Part shown: positions 1-12,623 of the stretch, one piece after another
Numbering within the stretch: position 1 is the stretch's first letter
How the letters are laid out: each line of letters begins with the position of its first letter
Assembly: GCF_020085105.1 (NCBI RefSeq)
Contig: NC_058046.1
Coordinates: forward strand, 19,452,175-19,516,174
DNA from: Siniperca chuatsi
Lineage: Eukaryota > Chordata > Actinopteri > Centrarchiformes > Sinipercidae
Length of the DNA: 64,000 bases
Direction of reading: 5' to 3'
Notes under the pieces: model-generated
Told to the model about the DNA's origin: nothing
Databases searched by the model: none
What the model saw: only the letters and a program-made list of their open reading frames with translations
Translations under genes and position numbers: made by a program

Positions 1-150
1 TAATACAATGAATAAACTTCACAGGGAGACCCTATATCGATTTTTTTTTTTTTTTTAAATAATATTATGTTAGAGAATTTGTTGATGCATAATAGATGAT
101 GAATTCACCAGCAGCAGCACTAATGCTACTGTTGTGTATCTCCTTTACAG

Positions 151-619
151 ATTGAGTTCCTGAATTCAGTCATTGTTGACCTCCAGAGGAAGAACAGGGA
201 ACTCAAGGACAAATTGGAGACAATGGCAGCTGCTGCTCTCAATGGGAATAATCAAAATGAGCTGGATAACTATGATAGGTAAGTCCCATTCATAGCCAAC
301 TTTCTCAGACTCCCTCTAAAATAATGGCAGCTGTGTAGCAGTACAACTCAATTTCTTTATATCACAGAGCTGCTTTCTTTTTCTCTGCAGCCATGACAAG
401 GAACCTGTGAAGAAGAAGCCTCCCCCAAGGCTGTTCTGTGACATCTGTGACTGCTTCGACCTCCATGACACCGAGGACTGTCCCACACAAATGCAGATGC
501 CCGACTCCCCTCCACACACCACCTACCATGGCAATAAGGGCGAAGAGCGGCCCTACTGCGACATCTGTGAGGTCTTTGGCCACTGGACCGAATCCTGTAA
601 TGATGACCAGACCTTTTGA
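151..619 (+). CDS. clip1: CLIP1 (CLIP-170), C-terminal end only
   Basis: These are the last two coding exons, 151-278 and 391-619, of the microtubule plus-end tracking protein CLIP-170. The first starts after a pyrimidine-acceptor AG at 149-150 and ends at GTAAGT. It encodes the end of the coiled coil ([15 protein letters not shown]). The last exon encodes the two metal-binding zinc knuckles, with cores [17 protein letters not shown] and [17 protein letters not shown], and ends in DDQTF just before the stop at 617-619. In the family the second knuckle binds p150Glued, LIS1 and the protein's own CAP-Gly domains, and the C-terminal acidic-aromatic tail (E/DETF type) is a CAP-Gly ligand. The N-terminal CAP-Gly domains and most of the coiled coil lie left of the window. 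The match to vertebrate CLIP1 is nearly residue for residue, so the identification is firm. Confidence 0.96.
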
Positions 620-2930
620 AGCCTTTTTCACCCTCGTTCGCACAATCACTATATTTGCACATCATGTTAGATCATGCGGTGCTTTTGGGTTTTGGTTTAT
701 ATGTATGTGTGCATTTCGTGTGCTTGTTTTTTCCAAGCGTCTTTATTGTCCATGCCAGTCCTTAAGCGCTCTTATAGGGGAATGGTCTCCTCAGAATCTC
801 TTTCCAAAAATTCAGACATCCAGAAAAATAATATACAGCAATTTGTATTTGTTATTGTAAATGACTTTGGAGGAAAAATGGTTGATATCCTGGGTTTGTG
901 TGAGTGAGAAGATACTGTAGGTGGATGTATCACTGCGAGAGAAGCGATGGTCTTCTTCAGATCATTTAATTTATCAATATCCTAACATTGTTTGCACAGC
1001 TTGTTGGGGGATTACAAAGAAAATATAATATCATAAAAGGTGTTTATTTGAAACTGTAAATGACTTGATTGAAAAACAAATGTCAGTTTGCGTAAGAATT
1101 GGTGCGCTATAGTTTATTTTTTTATGCCTGGAAATACTATGTACTCTTTAATGGTTTGATAGTATGTGTGTAATTTTGTGAAGGGTAATCACGGGGGAGA
1201 GATTTGCTTGCTCTTGCCTGGAGTGGAGCAGTGAAACCCAGTGCTATTTGGCTTTAATAAGAACATTTTTTATGGTCTTCATGAAGGAACTGCTAGATGA
1301 TTGGTAAGGACAGAGGCAGTGAAACTTCAAGCATTTCACACTTACTGTAACCCCTCAGATCCAGTGAAAGGGCCTTTCCAAAAAGTTTCTTTGCAATTAA
1401 AAGATAACTATATGTATGAAACAATGAAATACATAAGCATTTCTTTAAAAATGTTTTGGATATCTGTATAAAAATAAATTAAATTTATGTATAAATTAAA
1501 AATCAAACATCTGTGTCGATTGTTCAGTTGTAAGCACTATGCCATTGTGCTTGTACCCTGTTGCTTTAAGTACCGACAAGTACATCCACACGGCAGACTA
1601 CATATGACAACTTCATATTTTACACAGAGCCCCAGAAAACAACCAGTACTCCCAGTTATCATACTGCCTCTGCCAGATTTGATGTGTTTTCAGGTGATGT
1701 ACTTCAGTGTTGCATATTTCTTAACAAATTTACAGTCAGTCACATTACCACAAACCAGCTGACAGAGAGAAAACAGTCCCCTGGGGCATTTCTTCACTTT
1801 TTCTTATTAAGTAATTCAGCATTTCCAAGATATTAAGCACAGACCACATTAATTCACAATGGAGAAGACTAGTGGTAAAGAGCTAATAATAGGTGAATAA
1901 TGAAGTCATAGATGAAGCCATAAAGGAAAGTTTGACAGCATATTTTAGACTATTTGTACACATTCACAAGTAGACCTCCATGTTTGTTCAGGTTGTTGCA
2001 GTGCTCTTCTTATAATTGCCTCATCTTGAGTTTGGTTAAGCCCCCTGAGTAAATTTGTCTCTGTATCATATGTGCAGAACATTAACTTACATATGTAGCA
2101 TGCAACATGACATTACACAATTTGGAGGTTTCAGATAGGACTGTAGATTTTTTAGCGAGAAACTGAAGTCATCTATCAGTTGGATTATGCTGCTTGGTTT
2201 GTACAGGTGACATAATAGCCTCCATGTGGTGGAAACAGTCCTTCAGACTGCTTGTTGCCAAACTTTGCTTTTTGTCGGTTTTATTTATATTTATGTGACA
2301 TGCTCTTTTATGTTCAGGTTTTGGGCTAAAAAATGTTCTTTATTTTAATTGAAGTGCTTAAGTAGCCTTAAGCGTAACTTAAGAAAAAGAGTATTTCCTT
2401 ATTTTATTTTGTCTGGTGGGTAGATTGTAATACTGGTTAATACTGGTTAAGCCTGAGGTGAAGCTAAGCCTGAAAACCAGGACTAGTTTGGAGGGATGAG
2501 GTTCCATAATTTACAGTAGGTCAAAAAATAAATAAAATAAGCCAGATTAAAAAAAAAAAAAAAAAAATGGTTTAGCTGCTAATCTTGCTTTAAGACAAAA
2601 CAGGCTGTTTGCTTTAGGAGTTTTGGTGTGGGAGCAGAAGTTTGTGAGCTTCAGATGCAGACTGCCATTTCTCCAGCTCCACACTCAACTCCACAGTCAC
2701 TGGTTCCAGTTGGACGGACACAGAGTTGTCTGTGTGGACATCCATCTCACATTCCTTCCTTCCCTTTCCTTTGCCTACAGACAACAACATTAAACAGGAT
2801 TCAGGATTTTAAGCAGACTGAAAAGAGAAGTTTACTGACTTTGATAAATAAAAATCCTTTACATTGGATGCCGAATAGTTCAAAAACATTATATTTTACA
2901 GTATTTATTTATGTCAAAACCATTTTAAAA
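620..2930. other. CLIP1 3' UTR and gap to LRRC43
   Basis: CLIP1's 3' UTR runs from 620 to about 1.5 kb, where an AATAAA lies at 1473-1478. The rest is AT-rich sequence without a credible gene. Small open frames here (for example 1487-1762 and 2628-2975) have no splice context or family resemblance. A 19-base A run lies near 2549-2567. On the minus strand an AATAAA at 2904-2909 lies just past the LRRC43 stop and could be its poly(A) signal. Confidence 0.6.
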
Positions 2931-5900
2931 TTAATAATCTCTATACTCAGTTTTACAGTTGGAAAAGTTATCTAATGCTGTTATCCAGATGATTAGTAAA
3001 CCTTTTGAAACTGCTGTATTCTTCTGTCCTCTCCGCTCCTCCTTCTTCTTGTCCTCTTTGATTTTCTTTTCCGGATCCTAAAGATGAGTGAAAAACATAT
3101 CCCACATGAAATATGTCAATTTGACAACTGTCCCACATGTTGCTAGTTTCTGTTCCTTTTATAGTCAATATTACTCTTTTGGACATGATAAATTCTGTCT
3201 CAATGTTTCTTAATTTGAACTTCAACCCAAGCTGTTTCCTAGTAATTCCAGTGAAATGGACCAGATAATGATCATATATCTCAGCAAAGCGCTGGCTGTG
3301 TCAATACCTGTTTAGCCTTTTCAAGTGTTTGCGTAGCTTCCACCCCAGACTCTGTGTGCAGAGCACCAAGATCACAGAGGACATCGACCTTTTGACCTCT
3401 TTTGAACAGGCTTTGCAGGGGGACGTGGACAGACCCAAGGATTCTTCTGATGGGGGCATCCTGGATCAGCTCTGGTACAGATTTCTTCTTTTTGTCTTTA
3501 GACTTGTCTTTGGTGGAACCAGATTTGATTGGAGACTGAGGAAGATACCAAAGACATGAAATTATTATGTTTAGATGCAGTCTAATTTAATATGCCAAAA
3601 CAGACTTTTAACACCTACACAGAGCCGATGTGACAAGCTCTGGTGGATTCACCTGTTGACTGTTTATGTTTCTAACGATCCTCGCTGACTCTCACGTCAT
3701 GTGACACTAAAATCAAGGGCTAAATAGCACATTACAAATAAATGAGCACCTTTACAAACCATGGCGCAAGTGAAAATTGTCTTTTTGATGTATCAATTTA
3801 TGTAACTGTTAACTATATTGCAAAGGAAGGCTGAAATAGAATATACATTTAGGATAAGGGAAAGTAAAAGACCCTGACCTGCTCTCTCCAAAACGTCATA
3901 CTACACTACCTTCAACCAAAAGAAAATCTGACCCCCTCTCTCCCACTAATAATTTCTAATATAAAATTTATGAACTATACTGAACTATAATACACTCTGA
4001 TGTGTGGTCACAGCATAATGAGATGAAGAACAGCCGAGGTGGTTTGAATGAGTGAGTTGGGGGGGATGCAAGGGCTGTCTACAGTTTGTGTTTCCGTGGA
4101 AAGTAAATGATAAGCTCACTTCTTTCCCTTTTCCGCCTTTCTTCTCTTTTACAGTTTGACTGGGTTTGGCCACTGGGGCATCTTCGGAAGCTGCAGGCCA
4201 TGACAGGACCTAAAATGTCAAATGCCAGAATATGAGTCTTAACACATTTTGTATCTAAACGTTTACCACCTGAAACCTTATTTTCTGTACCTTTTCCTCC
4301 TCTATCCTCAGATAAAGGCCTTGATTGAGGAATCTCTTTAAGCCTCCCAGATCACTAACAATGTACGTTTGTGTGTCGCTGAAGTCCATGCACTCTGACC
4401 ATGTCAGCTTTGATGTGTTGTGTCTTGACACTGCAAAATCAGAAAAATACACAAGTGAAAGTCTGGCACACAAAAACACAGAAACAAGCCAGCATCTGTG
4501 AGTCAGAGACACTTAGTTGAAATAATATAAACGAACTTACCATACTGTTGAGTGGTAAGTTAAAAAAGTGTTTGACACATGATAATGCTTATTAAAAATG
4601 ACCTGCCTAGTCATCCAGTTTCAGGGCGTGTACACTCCACTGGCTGTTCTGACTGTATGTTTCTCTGAAGAAAATTTTGTAAATTCTACAGAAACTGATA
4701 AGAAGTTCATCCCAGTTATTACATTACTAAATCAAGTTAATCCAAACATCATACTGATATTATTTCCAAACTCCTTTATACCACTGCACTCAATGTGATG
4801 CAATAACCTGTTTTTTTTTTTATCTTTCTGTATAAACAACTGCTTCAGCGCTATCAGTGTTTGCGTAGTAATCAATTTTCCTGTATGCCTAAAAACTTGT
4901 GCAGTTACTACCATGTGCACTATCATGGCAGGTTTCCTCAGTATACACTATCAGGTCTCTTGTGTCTGGTTTGGATGTTTCTTTTTCACAATTCTTGTTT
5001 GATTGTAGGACAGCATCACTGGAGGCGTTTTCTTTCAGATGCGCTGTACCTGCTGCATCAAATTTAGACTCACTGTCGAAGTTCTGTGAACAGCAGCACA
5101 AAAAAAGATTTAAAAGATAGTGAAAATGTGTTAATTTCTGTGCAGTTTTACTTTTATCTGGACATATTAATTCCACTTCTAAACTCCATTTTTCACATCC
5201 CACAGTGTTTAATGTTCATTTTAAGATAACCTTACAAAACAAGGCACATACTGTGTGCAATGACAATAAAGTTAAATCTAATATAAAACAACAAAATGGC
5301 TTGTTGTGAAATTTCCCATGTAAGAAAGCACAGCTTAGGTATTAATTCTAATTTTGGCCAGTTGCTAGTGTGTACTTGTTTTTGCCATTCAAACCATTTT
5401 TAGACAAATTTGTTTTTATTACCTTCTAATTTTAACCTGTTTAATATTTTTTCCAAGTCGTACTATAATATATTTATATGGTTATATAATTGTTTCCTTT
5501 TCTGTTTGATTTATGTGACTAATGTATTGAGTTTTTGTGATGTAATAGATTTAATATGTTTTAGTACATTTTTTCTATTCTTCGATTGTTTCATACAGAC
5601 ATACTTTGTCCCATACGCTGATTGATTCAGTCTGTCTTTTTCAGTTCTGTGAGATCAAAATGTTTTAATTAAATGTGCAATGTGTGCACATCTTTTGTCT
5701 TTTGTCACTTACCTGTGAACTGTCTCTTTGACCTGAGATTAATGGATAGGTTCAAATGTTTTCAAGTCTATCTCAGAACATTACTCACATGTCCATATGA
5801 ACATTGAGAGAGTTATTAGTTGCTGTTATTGTTCCTCATTTCCATTTTGGCTGCAAATAAATCCTTTGCTAACATGCCTCCATTGAAAGTGATGGGGACA

Positions 5901-8900
5901 ATATTCTCAGTCCTCACTTTGTGTAAAAATTACTTCTTAAGTGGAGTTCTAAAGACTGAGCTAGTCAAATCAAGTGGGTATTTTCCAAAGTTACCTTCCT
6001 TTTAGTACAAAATTCCCCCTTTTTGTTTCCTTGCCAACTGTTTCCTTGCTGAGGTGTGGCAGAGGGTTTATATAACAGAGGGAATTTCATACTAAAAGGA
6101 CTCTAACTTTGGAAGATACCCACTTGTTTTGTCTAACTCAGACTGCTGAAACCACATATTAGCTTCAGCTGAACTTGAGAATGCATTTTTACAAAGCATG
6201 AGGACTGTAGACTGTCCCCCATCCCTTCCATTGGAATTGCTTTAGGAAGGGATGTCTTTGCAGCCAGTACAGACAAGAGGAACAATTTCAGTAATGAATG
6301 ACTCTTTAAACGTAAACGTGGGCATGTGAGTATTGTTTTAAGACAGACTTGAAAAAATGTGAACATTTCTTTTAAGTTCTTACGTGTGAAACAAACAAAC
6401 ACACACAAACGTGTGTGAATTATTATTGTAATTTATAAAACTGTCATAAAATATCACAAAGTAAAAAAATCCCATGTGCCAAAAACACATTTGCTTTGAA
6501 TTCATTTTTTATGTGACATTCTGGACAGTGTTAAACTTACAGAGGTGCATAGAGACGTAAAGAGAAGTGAAGGAATGATACGTCACCAGGTTAACAGTTG
6601 TTTGATGACTAAGGAACTGGTATGTGATAAAATAGCCGTAGGTGACAACAGGGAAGTCTGGAGTGTTTTCATCCACACTCATCAACGGGTCTGGGATTCC
6701 CCTCAACCTGCCCACGCTCACTGTGGCTGATGCCCGGTCCACTTTCAGATCTGTAAAGAATAAGTTATTATAAACTGTGACCCCGCTCTTGACATGGATG
6801 AAATGACTGATGAAAGAGCTGCCAACTTAGGAAATTAAAAAGAAACAAGAGCCCACATTCAGAAGACTCAGACATACTAATTGACAGCAGAGTCCACAGT
6901 CTCACCTGTCATCTTGGCCAAGCCCCTGAAACAATGTCTTTCCTCAGGGGAGATCCATGAGGCGTCCAGGCAAGTAAGCTGTGGGAGACTGTCCACAGTG
7001 AAGCCCGGGTAGCAGGACGCAAGAGTGAAGGGGTTTCCCTCCAGCAGCAGCGTCCTGAGGCAGGGGAGCGTGCTCAAGGCGTTTAGCAGGGCCTGCTGGT
7101 CCTGAAACCCACAGTCACTCAGGTCCAGACACACCAGCTGAGGCCTGAGGTCAGAGACAGTCAGTGTTTTTACAGAACAGCAGTGTGTTGTATTGCAAGA
7201 TGGATTCAGTTTGCCTTTTTATTCATAACTAAACCTTGTAGCACAGATAGAATAGCAACAATGAAACATATAAAGCTGCTTTTGAATTATTAACTATTAT
7301 GTGCAGCAGGAAAGGAATTATTTCAGAAGACCACTCCAGCGTTTTAGTATAACACTTCCATAATGTTGGATGACTCATAATCCAACTCGTATATTTGCCT
7401 ATATATACCTACTTCTTTCAAATGCCACAACTCCAGTTGGTAATGCAGGCTTTCTGTTAAAAATTGAAAGTCTCTGTTCGGGACACTTTTTACAAATAAA
7501 TTGCAACTGCAAGCTGAAAAGTCACCCTGCAACACACACAGTGTGTGTTCAGGCCAGACATCTGTTGACAAATGTATAGAATTACTGATTCTATTAATTT
7601 GGATGTTTTCCCATGTTTAATTCATTCAACTGGTCATATCTTTTTTTCTTTTTCTTTTTTTTTGTATTCATTTAAAAACAGTTGTATGTCCCAGAGTTTC
7701 TGGACATGATTATCTAAAAGCTGTTATCTAAGGGTCTGTTGTCTATTATATAACTGTTGTCACAGGATGTGTCCTTGTGACGAATATACAGAACTTCATG
7801 TGTAAAACCGGTGGAGTGTTTGTAGATATTTACAATTCTGTTTAATTGATGACAGAGAAGGAAAGCTTAAGAAATTAATTTCCCCTATGGCTTATTAAAA
7901 TGATAACCATATTAGAGTGTTTCAGAGTATTTGCCTCCTGAAATGCATCAGGAAACACAAGTCAGTTTGTTCTCTAAAATAATAAAGGCTAAGGTCTAAA
8001 GGTCAAGTCAATTCAGTCAACTTATATTTATATAGCCCAATATCAGAAATCACAAATTTGCCTCTCAGCTTTAATATAAAGCTTTAGTATAATACTTAAC
8101 TTTGATATCAGCTGACAAAATGGGGCTGTGGGTGTAATTTTGTAAAAGCGTGAACTCCTTGCTCCCACTGAAACAACATTCAATAGATGTGGTTCTTTTA
8201 GGTGGGATCAAAAGATTTTCTACCTAGCAGCGTCAACTGCAGTCATCACTGTGTCATACTAACTGACTACTTCGGCAGGAAAACATCCAGTGTTGCCTCA
8301 GTAGGCGTTACCTAAGCAGACGTACTGCCATCAAATCACTACATGTGTGAAATCTGTCACAGGTAGAAAAACCATGACACGATGTGATGCCATTGTCTTA
8401 CCTTACAGACAACAACAACTACACAATTCTACTTGAGTTTTTGTCAGACTTGGTTTGGGTTGTCCTCTTTTGCAACCAGCTGACTTCCTGTGTGTGTGCG
8501 CGCGCACTGACCACTAACCAGTGGCTTCCTGTAAGGTGAGAGACGTCTTCTTGGGAACCCAGACTGTTTGAGCCGAGGCCGAGGTACTGTAGTCGAGGAG
8601 GCGGACGGCTGGTGAGACTGTTCAGAGCAGACAACCGGTTGGCATGTAACTCCAAAATCTTTGAAAGAAACATATTTACAATCTAACAGTTAATCATCAC
8701 TAAATCACAACAGTCACTGCACTTGCACTGCTGGACATACCCCAACCAGTGATGTCACAGCAGGTGTTTTATCTTTGATGTGATGGAAAAGCAGGAAAGG
8801 CAAAAGTTTTGTACCATTTTGTAAATCACCCTTTAATGACAAACTTTTGTAGAGGAAACCGGTGACTCGTTTAATCTGATAAGCTGCAGATCAAGTTGGT

Positions 8901-10109
8901 GCAGGACTGTGACTCACCTTCAAGGTGCTGGGAAGGGTTACTGCAGGGATTTCTGAGATATTGTTGGCACTCAGCACCAGTTCCTCCAGCTTTGAGAACT
9001 TTAACAGGCCGTCGTCGATTACAGATACCTAAACACAACACAGACAGAACATCAAGTACAACTTTTTACAATCGTGTAAAAGCATCAAGCGTGCTTTTGA
9101 ACAAAGTCAGGTACAGAGTTGTCACAAGACCTAAGTGGTTGCTCTGAGCCCCTCAGCCACCAGAGGACCCCCAGACAAATTGAAAATGTGACTTACTTTT
9201 GGGATCTTCTGTTTATTTTTTGTACCCAAATATTCATTTTGGGTCCAATTGCTGAGCTCTTCTGAGAGAAAACTTTAACTTGCCTTAATATTTTGGGGCC
9301 ATTATATCAAATCATGCATTCGGGGATGCTATAAGAATGTCAGGGATTGTATATTAAAGTAATAATAAGTACATTGAGAGCTTCGAAAACTGGAGATAAA
9401 TTCCTTGTATGTGTACACATAACTGTGTATATTGTTTTTATTTTAATTTTTTATTCTATTCTAATTCTAAATATTTGTTTATTATATGTTCTGTGTGTGT
9501 AGCATGAAGGGGGCTACAACTTTAATTTCATTGTGCAGCCTTGTGTTATAGAAATGTACCTTGAACCTTGAACTTGGCCAATAGAGCTGATTCTGATAAT
9601 ATGCTTTTCTTTTTTAAGAACTATACACTGTACAAAACAGGTATTTAAAGTACAACATTTAGGTGTAGGAGAAAAAAATCAGTACACTCACGTCCTTGTC
9701 CACAATTCGAAGTGTAGTAAAGTATTTGTAAATGAAGTCAGTGTGCAGATGTTCAGGTGTGAGCACAGCCAGTTGTCTCAGGGCCAGAGCTTGAGGGCTC
9801 CATGATTCATCATGCCGCCATGGAGAGTGAGGGCAGCTCAGTAGATCCAGGAGGGCATCTGTCTCCTCTGCCTCTGCTCCCTCTGTACTGTCTTTGGTCT
9901 TTCTCTGAGAACATAATGACTGTTTAATATCTTATACAAAATGCAAGCTACTGTGTGCAGTGATGTGAGTGCTTTTAACCGCTAAATAGACATGATGATT
10001 CTTGAAGATAATCTAGAAAACACTGCAACCAATTTACAACTAAAAAAACACTCACCCAGCTGCCATATCCACAAGGAAAGTCATTCAGACACAGGCGGTG
10101 AATGTGCTT
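2931..10109 (-). CDS. lrrc43: LRRC43, leucine-rich repeat protein (5' exon missing)
   Basis: Eleven exons were read on the minus strand: 10056-10109, 9692-9904, 8918-9028, 8519-8658, 6906-7144, 6587-6750, 4912-5083, 4291-4430, 4120-4209, 3308-3535 and 2931-3077. All junctions keep codon phase and give about 565 residues. The human protein is about 656, so an N-terminal exon is missing and I could not find it upstream of 10109. Leucine-rich repeats are visible as [27 protein letters not shown] and [11 protein letters not shown]. The C-terminal part is Lys/Glu-rich ([23 protein letters not shown]). The 6587-6750 exon needs the weak donor GTGACG to stay in phase, although a stronger GTAAGT lies just downstream. 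The position between CLIP1 and MLXIP matches human 12q24.31. The function is poorly known; an association with ciliated cells is from general knowledge. Confidence 0.88.
5806..6304. mobile_element. Foldback (long-inverted-repeat) MITE in an LRRC43 intron
   Basis: Two arms of about 210-220 bp, 5806-6018 and 6078-6304, are reverse complements at roughly 75-80% by eye. They flank a short centre of about 60 bp. Matching words include AAGTGGGTAT, CCAAAGTTA and TCCTTTTAGTA on the left, found inverted on the right. The element has no coding capacity. Open frames 5820-6005 (+) and 6133-6408 (-) are the two arms and not genes. Target-site duplications are not clear. Confidence 0.75.
8005..8060. repeat. 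Short dispersed teleost repeat fragment
   Basis: The text TTATATTTATATAGCCCAAT, followed by a run ending AAATCACAAATTTGCCTC, is a sequence I recognise as very common in teleost genomes. It lies in the LRRC43 intron between exons 8519-8658 and 6906-7144. The assignment rests on memory of the motif and not on a search. Confidence 0.45.
9425..9580 (+). repeat. Dispersed repeat, copy 1 (LINE-tail-like)
   Basis: This stretch shares long words with 34375-34515: TTATTCTATTCTAATT, TAAATATTTGT, GTGTGTGTAGCAT, and a TTTCATTGTGC core followed by a TGAACCTT-type end. The short 3' repeat ACCTTGAACCTTGAAC is typical of the 3' tail of L2-like non-LTR elements. Only the tail seems to be present; no reverse transcriptase frame is near. 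Confidence 0.5.
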
Positions 10110-12557
10110 CTGCAACACAGCAGAAAGTGTGTTTGAGCTCATGCCTGTCAGCAGTAGTTACTGTATGACATTTGTAAGATACAAGAGGAAACACAGTAGC
10201 TGTAGTATGTTATGTGTGGATAGTTTAGTCTTTGGTCAGTCTTTCAGGGAAAAGGCCCCCAGTGTTTATTGTTTACAAATGGTTGCTGGTTGCCTGGCAA
10301 CAGCTAAGGCTCACTCCAGGAACACTGCATCAAGTCAGGACTTCAGTGTCTGTGTAGGTGAAGCAGCTGAAACTTTTTCCTGCTATGGCAAGGTACATTT
10401 CTTCTATGAAAAATGGGCTATTTATCTAACTGCACCCATGTAAGTGGCACTCACTGGCACCTTCTAATGCTATAACACACAGGACCCCACTCTTCCAACG
10501 CAAATCCTCCTGCTGTGGAGAGTGACTGCTCCCTGCTGAGTTACATCATTTGATATTTTTCATGCTCACCTCTCTTCCTATGTTGTAGTGTGACAATTTA
10601 TTGACCATTGTAGACATTTTTCTTCAAACAAATCTTCTAGAGAACTTTGCTGGGATCGAAACATCACTGCAACTCCCAGAGGTTCAAATCTGGCTCAAAA
10701 CTACTATGATTCAACAGCCCACACCCCCACGACTCACATGTTAGCATGGATCGACCAACAAACCAACATTGCCATGCCTCAACACATGCCATTAGCATGG
10801 CTAAAGAAACATGTTCTTAAAGCCACAGAAATGAAATATGTCTCCTTGTTCAAGGATTTTGACTCCAAATAAAGCTTTAAATAAAAGGGTGTAGAATAAC
10901 AGTTCTACATTGTGAGTAGTGTGTTATTTTTTCTTATGAAATTATCAGGGCTGAGTGATGACAAAGTAGGAAGTTTCCACTGGGGAATCAATCAACACAT
11001 CAGTCACATCACTATGACTCAGGTCCATTGAAATAGGACTCATTGCACATGGAAAGCAAGGAAATAGGAAAACTGGTGTTTTAATCCAAAAACAGAGTTG
11101 CAGGGCTGGACTGGGAATGGAAAATAGCCCTGGACTCAGACTGAAACGAGACAAAAACACCCCCACCGACACAACCCAAGCCAGACTTAAACAAGATTAC
11201 TGAACAATATTTATAAAAATAACTTTAGTAAAAAGTAATGGTATAATGTTAGCAGTATAGTATTAATATCTGAATAATATAATGTTAGTATATTCATATA
11301 ATTTCATATAACAGTATACTATATACCACTAGTATAATATTAATTCCAAATGGACAATACAGCTGTTTAATACTTAATCGGTTTTGTTCTCTCTGCTGCC
11401 AGTGCCTCCGGGCTCACTAGGCTGAGATGATTGACTGGTAATGGCGCCAAATTAATAATTTGTTATTTTAAAACATTTGGTTGCATCAGCCTCAAGGGAC
11501 TTCAACTTCTTCTCTCTCAGCCTTTTAGCACCACCTTTACGTTTTATCTTTTTCTATTTGTCCATCCTGCTCCACTCCACTATTTATCCAAATGACACCA
11601 CTTAACAGAGATGGAAAAGGGGTGGGCCCAGGTAAAGATGGAAGGAACTGGACCAAAAGAAATTGGCTGGGAGAGAGAGGCTGACAGATGTAATACCCAG
11701 CCGCAGCGGGCCAGTCAGCCACAGCTGGTGTATAATCAAAGTCTCTCTCGCTCTTGTTTTTATATAATTTTGGCACTCTGTAGGTTGTAGCTGTTACTCA
11801 AGGTAATCCACAAATAGTTCCTACATGATACTGCTCACAACAAGGTCTGTGGATTATACTGAGTAACAGGTTCATGATTTCTGGCTCTTTGAGCACCACA
11901 AGCCGAGGGCCATAGAGTAGCATTATATTCGAGAGAAGGCAGAAATCTCTACGGCCGATGTCTCCAAACCTCGGCAACACCAAAACAATCTAGATGGATA
12001 AATAGCACCACAGGTAAGAGTAAAATATGTATTTTGGGGTGAACTGTCACTTTAAGTCTCTACAGATCCACTTAATTTCCCTTTCACTCTCATCAGTTGA
12101 CAAGCTAAGCAGGCAGACTGTATCTTCCTCATACTTTGCTTATATTTTAAAAGTTATTCAGCACCTTCATGTGCTGAGGGATTCTTTTGAAATATTTGAA
12201 AGAGGAATGAGGAAAGCAATGTGATTCAGAAAGGTATGTGAGATAAACTATGCCAGTTAAACATTATACTCTGTTATGGTTTGATGGCATCATAACAAAA
12301 ATTTCTGGAATACCTCTGCAATCTATCAGGTGGTTTAAAATTATGTGGCAAATGACAGTTAAAACTTTTCAGATAGCAAAGTGTCGTTTCTTTCATTCAA
12401 CCGATAAACATCAGATATCTTAGATTACTGTGTTTCAGTTTGAACTGCCTACATAAACCAGTGACCTACAATTCAAACTAGAAACAATTACTACAAGATA
12501 TGATAACGTCAGCGTCATCCACCGAATGGCATGAAACAAAAAAATCCCATGTTGCGC
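10110..12557. other. LRRC43 to cytokine gap
   Basis: I see no credible gene. The open frame at 10102-10443 (+) is antisense to the last recognised LRRC43 exon at its edge and has no splice or family support. The missing first exon of LRRC43 may lie here but could not be pinned down. Between about 11780 and 12057 there is a teleost dispersed repeat ending in TGAACTGTCACTTTAAG. The remainder is AT-rich. Confidence 0.5.
11780..12057 (+). repeat. Teleost dispersed repeat
   Basis: The block begins near ACTCAAGGTAATCCACA, contains TGCTCACAACAAGGTCTGTG, and ends TGGGGTGAACTGTCACTTTA. I recognise this layout and its terminal 'gtgaactgtc-ctttaa' from other teleost genomes as a short dispersed element. 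No coding capacity is present. Confidence 0.5.
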
Positions 12558-12564
12558 TATATAA
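12558..12564 (+). promoter_or_regulatory. TATA box of the upstream cytokine gene
   Basis: TATATAA lies 60 bp upstream of the start codon at 12624, within GCGCTATATAAGCTCAG. Inducible cytokine genes commonly have such TATA-driven promoters with short 5' leaders, and the spacing fits a transcription start near 12590. Confidence 0.6.
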
Positions 12565-12623
12565 GCTCAGTGTGTGCCAGTTTAGGGGCATTAACACAAC
12601 GACAAAAAGACAAAAGTCACACC

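Noticed and set aside
316-860. Several open frames on both strands over the last CLIP1 exon
   Set aside because: They are other-frame shadows of the zinc-knuckle coding sequence.
1487-1762. 91-residue plus-strand open frame
   Set aside because: No splice context, no family resemblance, low-complexity composition; it lies past the CLIP1 poly(A) signal.
3329-3559. 76-residue plus-strand open frame
   Set aside because: Antisense to an LRRC43 exon that joins its neighbours in phase.
10102-10443. 113-residue plus-strand open frame
   Set aside because: Lies opposite and beside an LRRC43 exon, with no signal or domain.
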